Shown piece by piece: positions 36,147-44,541 of a stretch of 64,000 nucleotides of DNA. The stretch is from NCBI GenBank assembly GCA_963976815.1, contig CAXBLU010000009.1, forward strand, positions 1 to 64,000, given 5' to 3'. Source of the DNA: JAHRVQ01 sp963976815 (lineage in GTDB: Bacteria; Pseudomonadota; Gammaproteobacteria; Pseudomonadales; Azotimanducaceae). A program made the translations under genes and the position numbers. The notes under the pieces were generated by a model. The model ran no database searches. It was not told the DNA's origin and saw only the letters and a program-made list of their open reading frames with translations. Every line of letters starts with the position of its first letter. Within the stretch, counting starts at the first letter, position 1.

Positions 36147-36911
36147 TCACTTACCGAACCGACGCTCACGCTGTTGATAAACACGAATTGCGCGCCAGAA
36201 GTCTATTTTCCGAAATGCTGGCCAAAAAACTTCGGTGAAATACAACTCTGAATAAGCGCTTTGCCAGGACAAAAAGCCTGACAACCGCTCCTCACCTGAG
36301 GTCCGAATGATAAAGTCCGGGTCCGGAATACCTGCCGTGTAGAGGTATTTGGAAAACATTTGCTCCGTCAAATCATCAACATTGAGGGCACCGTCTTTTA
36401 TTTCCAACGCAACCTTTTTCACCGCGTCGATAATTTCTGCTCTACCACCGTAACTAATCGCGATATTCAACTGAAATCGTTCATGGTCCTCGGTCATTGA
36501 TTCAATCTTTTCGATCTCCTCGTTCATTTCTTCGGACAAATCTTCTTTTCGTCCTAACACCTTAATTTTTACTCGCTGCTCCTTGATCACCGGATCTACC
36601 TGATAATCCTTCAGCTTGGTCAGTATAAGCCGCATTAGATAATCGACTTCATCGGGTGTTCGCTTGTGATTCTCAACCGAAAACGCGTACAGGGTGACAA
36701 TTTTGACGTCCAGATCACGGCACCATTCGAGGAAAGATTCCAGGTTTTCTGATCCCGCCGTGTGACCTTCATTGGAGGCAAGCCCACGAAAACGAGCGAA
36801 GCGACGATTTCCATCCACGATAAGCCCTATGTGATGGGGCGTAGGGCCGCCGTTGATTTGGCGCCAGAGGATTTTTTCGTAGAGATGATAAAATGGGGAC
36901 AGCGGATTCAT
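36147..36911 (-). CDS. cis-Prenyltransferase (archaeal-like UppS family)
   Basis: A 254-residue isoprenyl transferase. Conserved regions are visible: IVDGNRRFARFRGLASNEGH (catalytic Asp and the pyrophosphate-binding Asn/Arg), LYAFSVENHKR, SYGGRAEI, and RTSGEERLSGFLSWQSAYSELYF. The DGNRRFAR form, in place of bacterial DGNGRWA, is the pattern of archaeal-type enzymes, so this is probably an extra cis-prenyltransferase rather than the housekeeping UppS; no cdsA, dxr or rseP genes are beside it. The next minus-strand gene upstream encodes a carotenoid-oxygenase-family enzyme. Confidence 0.87.
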   Translation of the reverse strand: MNPLSPFYHLYEKILWRQINGGPTPHHIGLIVDGNRRFARFRGLASNEGHTAGSENLESFLEWCRDLDVKIVTLYAFSVENHKRTPDEVDYLMRLILTKLKDYQVDPVIKEQRVKIKVLGRKEDLSEEMNEEIEKIESMTEDHERFQLNIAISYGGRAEIIDAVKKVALEIKDGALNVDDLTEQMFSKYLYTAGIPDPDFIIRTSGEERLSGFLSWQSAYSELYFTEVFWPAFRKIDFWRAIRVYQQRERRFGK

Positions 36912-36990
36912 TGAATTCTTACTGATTCGATTGCGGGGGATTATTCCAGAGCAGGCACCAAATCGCTATGTGCAATTCAGTCACACGGCA

Positions 36991-38397
36991 TTAACTCCCC
37001 GGACGCCAGTTACCATGAAAGCCAAAAGGGACTCTGTGGTCGAGGAACGCCCGGGCTAATGGACCAGCGGATGGGTTCTCAGCATCTAGAATCACCAGAT
37101 GAGATTTATCGTTGCTGCGGTCATAGACATTGGCTAACAGGTAGCCCTCCCCTTCCTTTGCAGCGTCAGATTTAGGCACAAAAACCGCCTCACCCGATGC
37201 CATTTCATCACCCATTACATAGCTGTCGGTTGTCCCGGTTTTATGATCAAACCGGGCAATATTACTAAAGCTCGTCCCGCCATCACCAGCTTCCTGGCGC
37301 AGCATATAGCCGTAGCGATAATCATGGCACGAGTGCCGCTCATCCAATCGTCCAAACTCCGAGGACGCATCATCGAGCTGTTCAATTTTGTAGTCGTCCG
37401 TATTGTTGCTGAGGTCAAAGGTCCAGCGGTTTAATTTTGCCCACATCTTGTCCGGATCACCCTTGGAACCATCAGGGTTAGGGAACAATGGCGCCTGTGC
37501 ATATTCAGCAACATCGCAGCTAATCACATCACCATGATTAAAAGCGTTCATCGGGTGAAAAACAAAACTGGCATCATTCTTAAACCAGCGAATGTCCTCG
37601 ACCTTACCCCGGCGCGGCATAACACCAATGTGGTTACCTTTTTCGGGTTCCCAGGCGAAAGCCGGTAGACCTTGCATGGCGCGTTCAAGAGAACCTGTTA
37701 GCGGCATAATTGGGAACAGAATAAAATCTTGAGTGACCATAAAATCATGGACCATTGCAGCATAGGGCGCGTCAAAAAACTGCGACGATACTAACTTGCC
37801 ACTCTTGTCCACGGTGTGAACTGACATCTTGTTCGACAGGATGCCATCAACATTGTAGCCAAAGAAGATCATTTCTCCTGTTTCAGGGTCAAGCTTAGGG
37901 TGAGCGGTCATCGGACCCGTTAATGTTTCATCAAAAGTCCAGGGTCCTTTTGATTCCAGGGTTACTGGATCCAATTCAAATGGAGCATGGGCCTCTTCGA
38001 GGGCAAGCAACTTGTTGCCATGCCAAACAATATTGGTATTGGCAACGCCGTCGGTTTGTACCCCTTCAACCGATGGATCCACATCCATAGGATTAAATGC
38101 ACTAAACAGGCTCTTGCCCGCATCGTGTTCTAACTGCCACTTTTTCGTTCTCACCCAGCGATTGCGATAGGATGCGATACCATTTTCAATATGAAAGGCA
38201 TGGATCATTCCATCACCACCGAACCAGTGATGTTCACCTCTCGGAGCGAACTGGGGGTTAGGACCATTACGGTAGAAGGTGCCATGCAAATCTTTCGGGA
38301 TCTCGCCTTCGACGATGAGATCCGGCGCATCACACTCCATTTGAATCGGCGCAAAACCCTCGATCAGATTAGGATGATTGGGAAATGGTTTGGCCAT
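36991..38397 (-). CDS. Carotenoid oxygenase family protein (RPE65 type)
   Basis: About 468 residues with a seven-bladed propeller fold that holds one non-heme iron by four His. The segments TAHPKLDPETGEMIFFGYN, VHDFMVTQDFILFP, FVFHPMNAFNHGD and the C-terminal VPFGFHGNW carry the four His ligands in the expected order. Such enzymes cleave carotenoids, apocarotenoids, stilbenes or lignin-derived compounds at a double bond. The start at 38397 fits the conserved N-terminus; a longer frame begins five codons earlier. It is encoded downstream of a nitroreductase and upstream of a cis-prenyltransferase. Confidence 0.93.
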   Translation of the reverse strand: MAKPFPNHPNLIEGFAPIQMECDAPDLIVEGEIPKDLHGTFYRNGPNPQFAPRGEHHWFGGDGMIHAFHIENGIASYRNRWVRTKKWQLEHDAGKSLFSAFNPMDVDPSVEGVQTDGVANTNIVWHGNKLLALEEAHAPFELDPVTLESKGPWTFDETLTGPMTAHPKLDPETGEMIFFGYNVDGILSNKMSVHTVDKSGKLVSSQFFDAPYAAMVHDFMVTQDFILFPIMPLTGSLERAMQGLPAFAWEPEKGNHIGVMPRRGKVEDIRWFKNDASFVFHPMNAFNHGDVISCDVAEYAQAPLFPNPDGSKGDPDKMWAKLNRWTFDLSNNTDDYKIEQLDDASSEFGRLDERHSCHDYRYGYMLRQEAGDGGTSFSNIARFDHKTGTTDSYVMGDEMASGEAVFVPKSDAAKEGEGYLLANVYDRSNDKSHLVILDAENPSAGPLARAFLDHRVPFGFHGNWRPGS

Positions 38398-38435
38398 AAT
38401 GCTTGTCTCCAAAAAGTGTGAAGTATTGATCCTGC

Positions 38436-39071
38436 CTACTTAAATTTTGCGCCCCAACTATCCGAGAACACGAGCTTCTCAAGGGGGCGACGGGTGATAG
38501 GCCCATGCCCCTTGAGGACAGGATAGCCAATTGGAATATGGGCACAGGTTCCCCAGGGATCAGGAATCCCTAATAGCGCTTTGATCTCGTCTTCCCTATA
38601 GCATAAGAGTGTTGTCAGAACGCACCCAAGCCCCTCTGTTCGGCAGGCAAGCATGACATTCTGCACCGCCGGATACACAGAACCTCCGCCAACCACAGAG
38701 GGCCGGTCTAAATTTGTATCGGTAATGGCCATATTATCGGCGTTAAAACAGAAAATCAGTATGGCCGGAACCTCAGCCATATGGCTCGCCAGATAATCAC
38801 CTGCACGGAGCATTTTATCAGTAGCACTACCCTTCTCGGCACCGCGCATTCCCTTCGTATACTTGACCCACTCTTCTTCATATAGGTGACCAATTCCAGC
38901 CTTTTTGGTTGGATCCTGGACCAGCACAATTCGAAAAGGTTGCACGTTACCCCCGGATGGCGCCCAGGCCGCGGCTTGTAAAACTCGACCCATCACATCA
39001 TCAGGAATTGCGTCCGGCTTGAGTCGTCGTACCGCACGCAGGGTACTCATCGCGTCATAAACGTCTAACAT
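38436..39071 (-). CDS. Nitroreductase family protein
   Basis: A 211-residue FMN-dependent oxidoreductase. The N-terminal STLRAVRRLKPDAIPDD and PSGGNVQPFRIVLV segments bind FMN phosphate, and GLGCVLTTLLCYREDEIKALLGIP is the second family motif. It can reduce nitro groups, quinones or enones with NAD(P)H. It lies 14 bases downstream of the flavin-dependent acyl-CoA-dehydrogenase-fold gene and is probably in the same operon. Confidence 0.93.
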   Translation of the reverse strand: MLDVYDAMSTLRAVRRLKPDAIPDDVMGRVLQAAAWAPSGGNVQPFRIVLVQDPTKKAGIGHLYEEEWVKYTKGMRGAEKGSATDKMLRAGDYLASHMAEVPAILIFCFNADNMAITDTNLDRPSVVGGGSVYPAVQNVMLACRTEGLGCVLTTLLCYREDEIKALLGIPDPWGTCAHIPIGYPVLKGHGPITRRPLEKLVFSDSWGAKFK

Positions 39072-39085
39072 TTGGTCAGTTCCAC

Positions 39086-40228
39086 TTAAATAGGTTGTTT
39101 CGGATCAAGACCCAACAGCACCTTACCGGTGAGTTCATAAATAGGTTGCGCAACCATGATGTGCTGAGTGGTGACATGAATATCTCTAAAACATCGTTGC
39201 AACGGATTATCCATATAGATAGAACTCCCGCCACCCAGTTGGTACAGACGATCCACCGCAGCGACAGATTTGTGGGTGGCATTCACTGCCGCCAGACGTA
39301 ACGCCGATTTTTGATCCAGGCTCAGGCGTTCGCCCTGCTCAGCAGCCCGCCAGGCATCATCAACAACCTTTTGCATATAAGCCTCGGATGATTCCAGATC
39401 AGCAACAGACTTAGCCACATCACTCTGGACCATTTGTCTATCGATAAGCTTTCGATTGGAACCGGTAGGCTTTTTGACTCCCGCCAATTCTTTAAAAGAT
39501 TCTAGAGCAGCATAACCAACGCCAAGACTGACACTGGCAACACCAAGGGCCAACAAACCCAACATTGGAAATTGAAAAAGGGGGGTTCGGATAGCGGCTC
39601 GATTACCTAACAGCACTGATCTGCCTCGAGGCACCACAACGTTATCAACAGAATAGTGATGGCTACCGGTGCCCCTTAGACCTGTCACCTGCCAGGTGTC
39701 TTCTATATTAACCTGATCTGCTTTAAACATGACCAATCGGATGACAGGGCCAAAAGTGCCCATCACCTGTTCACCGTCTTCATAGACAAAACAACCACCA
39801 CAAATCCAGTCCGCATTGTTACATCCCGAACCAAATGGCCATCGACCTGATACCACCAGATTTTCACCTTCAATCTGCGCCTTACCCAGGGGGGCCGTCA
39901 CACCGACAGTTAGCACATCAGGATTTTCTCCGTAGATTGCCCTGGCAAATTCCTCGGGCAGAGACGCTGACAAGATGCCTGTGGTGGAGCCGATCATTGC
40001 ATTCCAACCCGCGGAACCATCACCAATCGAGATGAGTTTCAGGACCTCAATAAACTGCCTGGGATGAACTTCTAGTCCACCATACACCTGCGGCACCAAC
40101 ATGCGAAAAACACCCGCGCGACGCATTTCGTCGGCCAGGTCCGAGGGAAGCCGCCTCGCGCCTTCGATCTCCGCAGATCTCGCCGGTAATTCATCAACAC
40201 AACGGGTTGCAAACTCAAGCAAACTCAT
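39086..40228 (-). CDS. Acyl-CoA dehydrogenase-fold flavoprotein (HsaA/HpaB-C2-like monooxygenase)
   Basis: A 380-residue flavoprotein. It has the acyl-CoA dehydrogenase fold, but VPQVYGGLEVHPRQFIEVLKLISIGDGSAGWNAMIG and VTGLRGTGSHHYSVDNVVVP match the group of two-component flavin-dependent hydroxylases (HsaA, p-hydroxyphenylacetate C2). There is no catalytic Glu as in ACADs, and I see no flavin reductase gene in the window. The nitroreductase encoded just downstream could supply reduced flavin, though that is a guess. The start overlaps the preceding stop by four bases (ATGA). Confidence 0.88.
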   Translation of the reverse strand: MSLLEFATRCVDELPARSAEIEGARRLPSDLADEMRRAGVFRMLVPQVYGGLEVHPRQFIEVLKLISIGDGSAGWNAMIGSTTGILSASLPEEFARAIYGENPDVLTVGVTAPLGKAQIEGENLVVSGRWPFGSGCNNADWICGGCFVYEDGEQVMGTFGPVIRLVMFKADQVNIEDTWQVTGLRGTGSHHYSVDNVVVPRGRSVLLGNRAAIRTPLFQFPMLGLLALGVASVSLGVGYAALESFKELAGVKKPTGSNRKLIDRQMVQSDVAKSVADLESSEAYMQKVVDDAWRAAEQGERLSLDQKSALRLAAVNATHKSVAAVDRLYQLGGGSSIYMDNPLQRCFRDIHVTTQHIMVAQPIYELTGKVLLGLDPKQPI

Positions 40229-41067
40229 GAGCCTCGCTCCAGATATCCAGGTAATCCTACAAGTTCGTTAAATCCGGAAAAACTAAACCGTGCTATTTCT
40301 CCCAGATCTCCCGAAATCGATAATTGTGAATAGGCTCGATTGAGTTGCTCAGACACCGCCAACAATGCAGACACAGGTCGAAGCAGTATCTGGTAACCCA
40401 TCTCACCCAGTTGTGTTGGTGTGAGGCTAGGGGTTTTACCGTCCTCGACCATATTCGCAACAAGCGGCGTATCGGGAAATGCTTGCTTCACAATTTGCAT
40501 CTCCGCAACAGTACGGGGTGCTTCAACAAACAGTATGTCAGCACCAGCGGCCAAAAATGCTTCTGCTCGCATGAGCGCCTCATCAAGATCGTGCGTTGCC
40601 CGGGCGTCGGTCCGGGCCATGATCAAAAAGTCGTTGCTTGATCTTGCAGCAACTGCTGCTCTGATTTTCTCAGCGGCATCAGCCAGGCTCACAACTTCCT
40701 TGTTCTCCATATGTCCACAGCGTTTGGGGTTAACCTGGTCCTCCAACTGAATACACGCCACGCCAACCTGCTCATAGTGGCGCACCAATCGTTCAACATT
40801 GAACACGCCGCCATAGCCATTGTCACCATCAGCAATAACGGGTATTCCGCCCGATGCATGAACCACCTGGGATGCCCGGGTGGTCATTTCAGAAGCGGTC
40901 ACAAGACCTATGTCGGGTTCTCCTAATAGACTTCCTGCAACCGCAAAGCCGGACATATAAAGCGCCGAATAATGATGCTTTGCTGCGATGCGAGCAGACA
41001 ATGCATCAAACACCCCGGGAACAACTATGACCTCTTGCTTTTCCAGCTGTTGGCGCAACGTTCTCAT
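40225..41067 (-). CDS. Isocitrate lyase/PEP mutase superfamily enzyme
   Basis: A 280-residue TIM-barrel enzyme. The catalytic Cys lies in the KRCGH motif, with Mg2+-binding DGDNGYGG and IQLEDQ motifs; together these indicate C-C lyase activity (2-methylisocitrate lyase-like, oxaloacetate hydrolase or dimethylmalate lyase) rather than phosphonate mutase. It is too short for true isocitrate lyase (about 430 residues), so it is not the glyoxylate-shunt AceA. It overlaps the next gene by four bases and is divergent from the carboxymuconolactone-decarboxylase-like gene. Confidence 0.9.
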   Translation of the reverse strand: MRTLRQQLEKQEVIVVPGVFDALSARIAAKHHYSALYMSGFAVAGSLLGEPDIGLVTASEMTTRASQVVHASGGIPVIADGDNGYGGVFNVERLVRHYEQVGVACIQLEDQVNPKRCGHMENKEVVSLADAAEKIRAAVAARSSNDFLIMARTDARATHDLDEALMRAEAFLAAGADILFVEAPRTVAEMQIVKQAFPDTPLVANMVEDGKTPSLTPTQLGEMGYQILLRPVSALLAVSEQLNRAYSQLSISGDLGEIARFSFSGFNELVGLPGYLERGS

Positions 41068-41157
41068 CTAATCAATCCAACTAATAGCAGCTATCGAGTC
41101 TACCATTCACAGAATGGCCAATGTACATTAGTCTTTTAATTCAAGCAGGAAGTACAG

Positions 41158-41811
41158 ATGCCAAGACTTCGTGAAGTCAGTAGAAAAGATGCCGACCCCA
41201 GTGTATTACCGGTTTACGACGCATTGTTTGGTGATCGTGATCCCGTCACCGACCCCGGTACAGCCACCGGTACTCCAGGCAATTGGTGGAGTGTGTTTGC
41301 GCTTGTGCCCGATTGCTTTAAACATGCGGTTGAAGGGTTTCAATTTTACCGGGGCAAGAACCGAAAGATTAACGCAAAGCTTCGGGAACTCGGTCAAACC
41401 CGCGCAGGGTACAGCCGCGGTAGTCAGTTTGTGTTTTCACAACACTGCAAAAGTATGCGCGCGGTTGGGTTTAGCGAAGCGCAAATTGAGGCTATTCCTC
41501 ACTGGCAAAGTACGGATCTATTCACGCCGCTTGAGCGGGCCGTACTTGCCTACACCGATGATCTGGTCTTGTCCGGTGGCAGGGTGTCAGACGGAACCTT
41601 TGCTGTGTTGAAGGCAAACCTGAGTGATGAAGAAATATTGGAACTGACCTACATCACCTGCACCTATGAAATGCATGCCACCATGTGTCGCGCTCTGCAC
41701 CTCGAGTACGATGAGGTACCAGAGCGATTAGTCGAGATTCCCGCACCGGATGATGATCTACAAAAGATGGACTTTATGCGGGCCGTCGACGACAACAAGC
41801 CCGAAGCCTAG
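41158..41811 (+). CDS. Carboxymuconolactone decarboxylase family protein
   Basis: A 217-residue protein with an AhpD-like helical fold. Segments GQTRAGYSRGSQFVFSQHCKSMRAVGFSEAQIEAIPHW and ELTYITCTYEMHATMCRAL fit the family; the usual CxxC is altered (SQFVFSQHCKS carries a single Cys), so peroxidase activity as in AhpD is unlikely. It has a good ribosome site (AGGAAG). Its stop overlaps the stop of the convergent enoyl-CoA hydratase gene by four bases. Confidence 0.85.
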   Translation: MPRLREVSRKDADPSVLPVYDALFGDRDPVTDPGTATGTPGNWWSVFALVPDCFKHAVEGFQFYRGKNRKINAKLRELGQTRAGYSRGSQFVFSQHCKSMRAVGFSEAQIEAIPHWQSTDLFTPLERAVLAYTDDLVLSGGRVSDGTFAVLKANLSDEEILELTYITCTYEMHATMCRALHLEYDEVPERLVEIPAPDDDLQKMDFMRAVDDNKPEA

Positions 41812-42656
41812 TCAGCTTTTTTAGCCGCCTTTGCAACCTCTAGCACAAGATCATTGATGCGCAGTTCACCTTCCCGGGTCTGCGCACCCATTTCCAGCGC
41901 TTTGGTCATCAGCACCTGGGCTGCTTCGGTTCTCAAGGTTTGCTGGAACAGGTAAGCCTCCTCCCTTAATCCTTCGCCGATTGGCAACTCGCTGTTGAGA
42001 ACAGATTGTTTAGCCAATGCGATTGCCTCCGGCGGCCATAACGCAATTCGTGCGGCTAATGCAGCAACAAAGTCGTCCAGGCCAGTTTGGTCCTCAAATA
42101 TCCTGTTTAAATAGCCCCATTTTTCCGCTGTCTCTGCGTCTAAATCATCTGCTCCGAGGATGACCTCAAGGGCCCGACCTCGGCCCATTAGACGGGGCAG
42201 ATTTTGTGTACCGGAACCTCCAGGCAAGATACCAAGCGGCACCTCCATCTGATTGATTCGGGTTTTACCCTGCATACCAAAGCGCATGTCACAGGCAGAA
42301 CACAGTTCATTGCCACCGCCTCCGACTCTCCCGGCGATTTTTGCAATGGTCGCTTTCGGCATGTTTTTAAGTCGCTCGCACATCAAGTGAAAATCAGACA
42401 ATTCCTCGGCGCGCCTGGCCGGTGTGTCCGTCGGGAACGTCAGGATAAGGCTGACATCAAAGTGAGCGATAAAAAAATCGGGGTCAGCACTTTCCAGCAC
42501 AAGCACCTTAACCGAATTGTCCTGTTCCACCTCAAGCGTAAAAGCCACCAGATCTTGATACAGCTCACTTGTCATAATATTAATCGGAGGATTGCTGATT
42601 AACGCTGTTAGGACACCGTCATCAAATCGCGTTGTGATGGTTTTGTATTCGTACAT
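41808..42656 (-). CDS. Enoyl-CoA hydratase/isomerase
   Basis: A 282-residue crotonase-fold protein. The oxyanion-hole segments IAHFDVSLIL and GRVGGGGNELCSACDMRFG are present, and the second acid/base position is replaced by small residues (LGILPGGSGTQNLPRLMGRGRA), typical for several crotonase relatives. The C-terminal extension is longer than in E. coli PaaF. It starts three bases after the aceK stop, so translation is probably coupled to aceK. Confidence 0.9.
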   Translation of the reverse strand: MYEYKTITTRFDDGVLTALISNPPINIMTSELYQDLVAFTLEVEQDNSVKVLVLESADPDFFIAHFDVSLILTFPTDTPARRAEELSDFHLMCERLKNMPKATIAKIAGRVGGGGNELCSACDMRFGMQGKTRINQMEVPLGILPGGSGTQNLPRLMGRGRALEVILGADDLDAETAEKWGYLNRIFEDQTGLDDFVAALAARIALWPPEAIALAKQSVLNSELPIGEGLREEAYLFQQTLRTEAAQVLMTKALEMGAQTREGELRINDLVLEVAKAAKKAD

Positions 42657-42659
42657 AAT

Positions 42660-44414
42660 TTACTCCAATGTCGATTGTTGCTGCAGAACGCCCCGTTGGC
42701 CAAAGCGACGATTTTGTCGATAGGGAAAGACATCAATCACTCGATCATGGCGAATGTTTTCCTGCAATGTCCGCCAGTACTCTGCTGTAAAAATTTCCCC
42801 ATGATATTCGCAGAACAGATCGCTTAATTCCGGTGAAGTGAACAGAAAAGACTGAAATTCTTCGGGGAACACATCCGCATCATCCACGCTATACCAGGGC
42901 TCAGAGGACATGCCATCCTCCGGGTGTTGAGATTTTGGAATATCCCTGAAGTTCACCTCCGTCAGATAACAGATTTCATCATAGTCGTAAAAAACGACTC
43001 TACCGTGGCGCGTCACACCAAAATTTTTGAGCAACATGTCTCCTGGGAAAATATTAGCAGCCGCCAGTTGTTTGATTGCATTACCATAGTCCTCCAACAC
43101 CAGCCTCAGTTCGAATTCCGTCTTGTTTTGAATATACAGATTAAGGGGTGTCATAAGCCGTTCAGAATAAACATGGCGCACTATGACATGCTCGTCGGTT
43201 AACTGAATAGACGATGCCGCCACCTTCTGCAGTTCCTCGATTAGGGCCGGATCAAATCGGTCTCGAGGTAAAAAAAGGTCAGAAAACTCCTGGGTGTCCG
43301 CCATTCGACCAACCCGATCATGGGTTTTTACCAGGTAATAGGCATCCCTGACGCCCTGCCGTGTCACGCTTTTAGTAGGAGAAAACTTGTCTTTAATAAT
43401 CTTAAAAGCGGTTTGGTAGGACGGCAACGTAAACACGGTCATCACCATCCCCTTGATACCCTCAGCGATCACAAACTGGTCACTGGATTTTTCCAGGTGG
43501 GCGAGAAAATCAGAATAAAATTCCGTTTTACCATGTTTGTAGTAACCCAGACTGGTGTAGAGCTCCCAGGTTTTCTTACGCGGCAGGAGGTCACTGAGAT
43601 AGTTGACCATTGCCTTGGGCGATTGAATATCAACAAAAAAGTAAGATCGAGTAAAACTGAATATGGTACTCAGATCATTCTCATTCCAGATAATGGTGTC
43701 TACATAAAGCCCATCACGACTGTTCAGAATCGGCACAGCAAGGGGGAACACGTGATCCTCGATGGTCATACGGCCAATTAAGTAAGCGCCCTTATTTCGG
43801 TAAAACACCGATTCGAGCAATTCTATTTGGATTAACCGCTCCGTAGAGTTGCGCAGCAGCGGAATCAGACTCTTCATGGTCTCGGCAATCAGCTCAATAT
43901 CACGATTGGCATCCTCAAAGTCCGCCCCGAGATCCACACCGGCAAAAACCTGCTGCAATAGCACCTCCAGACCTTCGGTCGACTCGAACCGGCGAAGGGG
44001 CTCCGTTGCCGAGGGAGAAGGTATGGCGTGATTAACAAAAGCAAAGCGTTCATCAATGCCCTCGTGGAGGTGGGTGCGCCTGAAGATGGTATTGAACACG
44101 GTCCCCGCCAGTTCAGCATCCGTTCGATGCGCTACAAGCTCAACATATCGATCCCGGGCATCATGCCAATCCTCTAGATCCAGAGTTTGTTGAGCCAGCA
44201 GCCGTTCAACCTGGGCTGCCATCTGATCAGAATAGGTCCGATACAGCTTGATACGTTGCAGGGATGCGAGTTGCACCTCGGACCAGGCTCTCCGTCGAAA
44301 ACGATCCCGGGCAGCCCGCGTCACAGCGGCAAATTCGTCTCGATAGGCACTAAAACCGGTTTCAATCACCGATGCAATCCGATTAGCAGGCACCTGAGTA
44401 CCTTTCTTTTCCAT
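42660..44414 (-). CDS. aceK: Isocitrate dehydrogenase kinase/phosphatase
   Basis: A 584-residue bifunctional enzyme that phosphorylates and dephosphorylates isocitrate dehydrogenase, diverting carbon to the glyoxylate shunt. Length and motifs match E. coli AceK (578): VIAEGIKGMVMTVFTLPSY near residues 310-330 is the ATP-binding glycine loop region, VRHVYSERLMTPLNLYI and KNFGVTRHGRVVFYDYDEICYLTE (catalytic and metal Asp) follow. No isocitrate lyase or malate synthase gene is beside it in this window, unlike the enteric aceBAK operon. The start is 128 bases from the FadR-like gene, across a five-unit operator array that may control both. The ribosome site before the ATG is weak. Confidence 0.95.
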   Translation of the reverse strand: MEKKGTQVPANRIASVIETGFSAYRDEFAAVTRAARDRFRRRAWSEVQLASLQRIKLYRTYSDQMAAQVERLLAQQTLDLEDWHDARDRYVELVAHRTDAELAGTVFNTIFRRTHLHEGIDERFAFVNHAIPSPSATEPLRRFESTEGLEVLLQQVFAGVDLGADFEDANRDIELIAETMKSLIPLLRNSTERLIQIELLESVFYRNKGAYLIGRMTIEDHVFPLAVPILNSRDGLYVDTIIWNENDLSTIFSFTRSYFFVDIQSPKAMVNYLSDLLPRKKTWELYTSLGYYKHGKTEFYSDFLAHLEKSSDQFVIAEGIKGMVMTVFTLPSYQTAFKIIKDKFSPTKSVTRQGVRDAYYLVKTHDRVGRMADTQEFSDLFLPRDRFDPALIEELQKVAASSIQLTDEHVIVRHVYSERLMTPLNLYIQNKTEFELRLVLEDYGNAIKQLAAANIFPGDMLLKNFGVTRHGRVVFYDYDEICYLTEVNFRDIPKSQHPEDGMSSEPWYSVDDADVFPEEFQSFLFTSPELSDLFCEYHGEIFTAEYWRTLQENIRHDRVIDVFPYRQNRRFGQRGVLQQQSTLE

Positions 44415-44421
44415 AAAAAAC

Positions 44422-44449
44422 TTGTGTTGTCATCATACTCCACTATAAT
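44422..44449 (+). promoter_or_regulatory. Putative sigma-70 promoter of the FadR-like gene
   Basis: A perfect -10 TATAAT lies at 44444-44449 and a plausible -35 TTGTGT at 44422-44427, with a 16-bp spacer. Transcription would start around 44456, inside the first operator unit of the array, which fits repression by the FadR-like protein. The -35 match is modest. Confidence 0.55.
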
Positions 44450-44451
44450 TC

Positions 44452-44522
44452 TGGTCTGACCAAACCGGTCTTACCAATTCGGTCCCGCCAAATTGGTACG
44501 GCCGATTTGGTATGACCAATTC
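44452..44522. promoter_or_regulatory. Array of five GGT-N3-RCC operators, 14-bp period
   Basis: Five palindromic units start at 44453, 44467, 44481, 44495 and 44509, exactly 14 bp apart. Their cores are GGTCTGACC, GGTCTTACC, GGTCCCGCC, GGTACGGCC and GGTATGACC. AT-rich linkers (AAACC, AATTC, AAATT, GATTT) separate them. FadR-subfamily GntR regulators bind TNGTNNNACNA sites, so the divergent FadR-like gene 20 bases away is the likely binder. The array may control that gene with its efflux pump and, on the other strand, aceK. Confidence 0.7.
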
Positions 44523-44541
44523 AAAACATTAGATCTTACCT

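Noticed and set aside
40225..41067. ICL-superfamily gene considered as AceA, the partner of AceK
   Set aside because: It is only 280 residues and has the short-form KRCGH lyase motif; true isocitrate lyase is much longer.
43320..43781. A 153-codon antisense frame inside aceK
   Set aside because: It lies wholly within a well-conserved gene on the other strand and has no family features.
44452..44522. Regular repeats first considered as a CRISPR-like array
   Set aside because: The period is 14 bp with palindromic cores and 5-bp linkers; there are no spacers of normal length and no cas genes.
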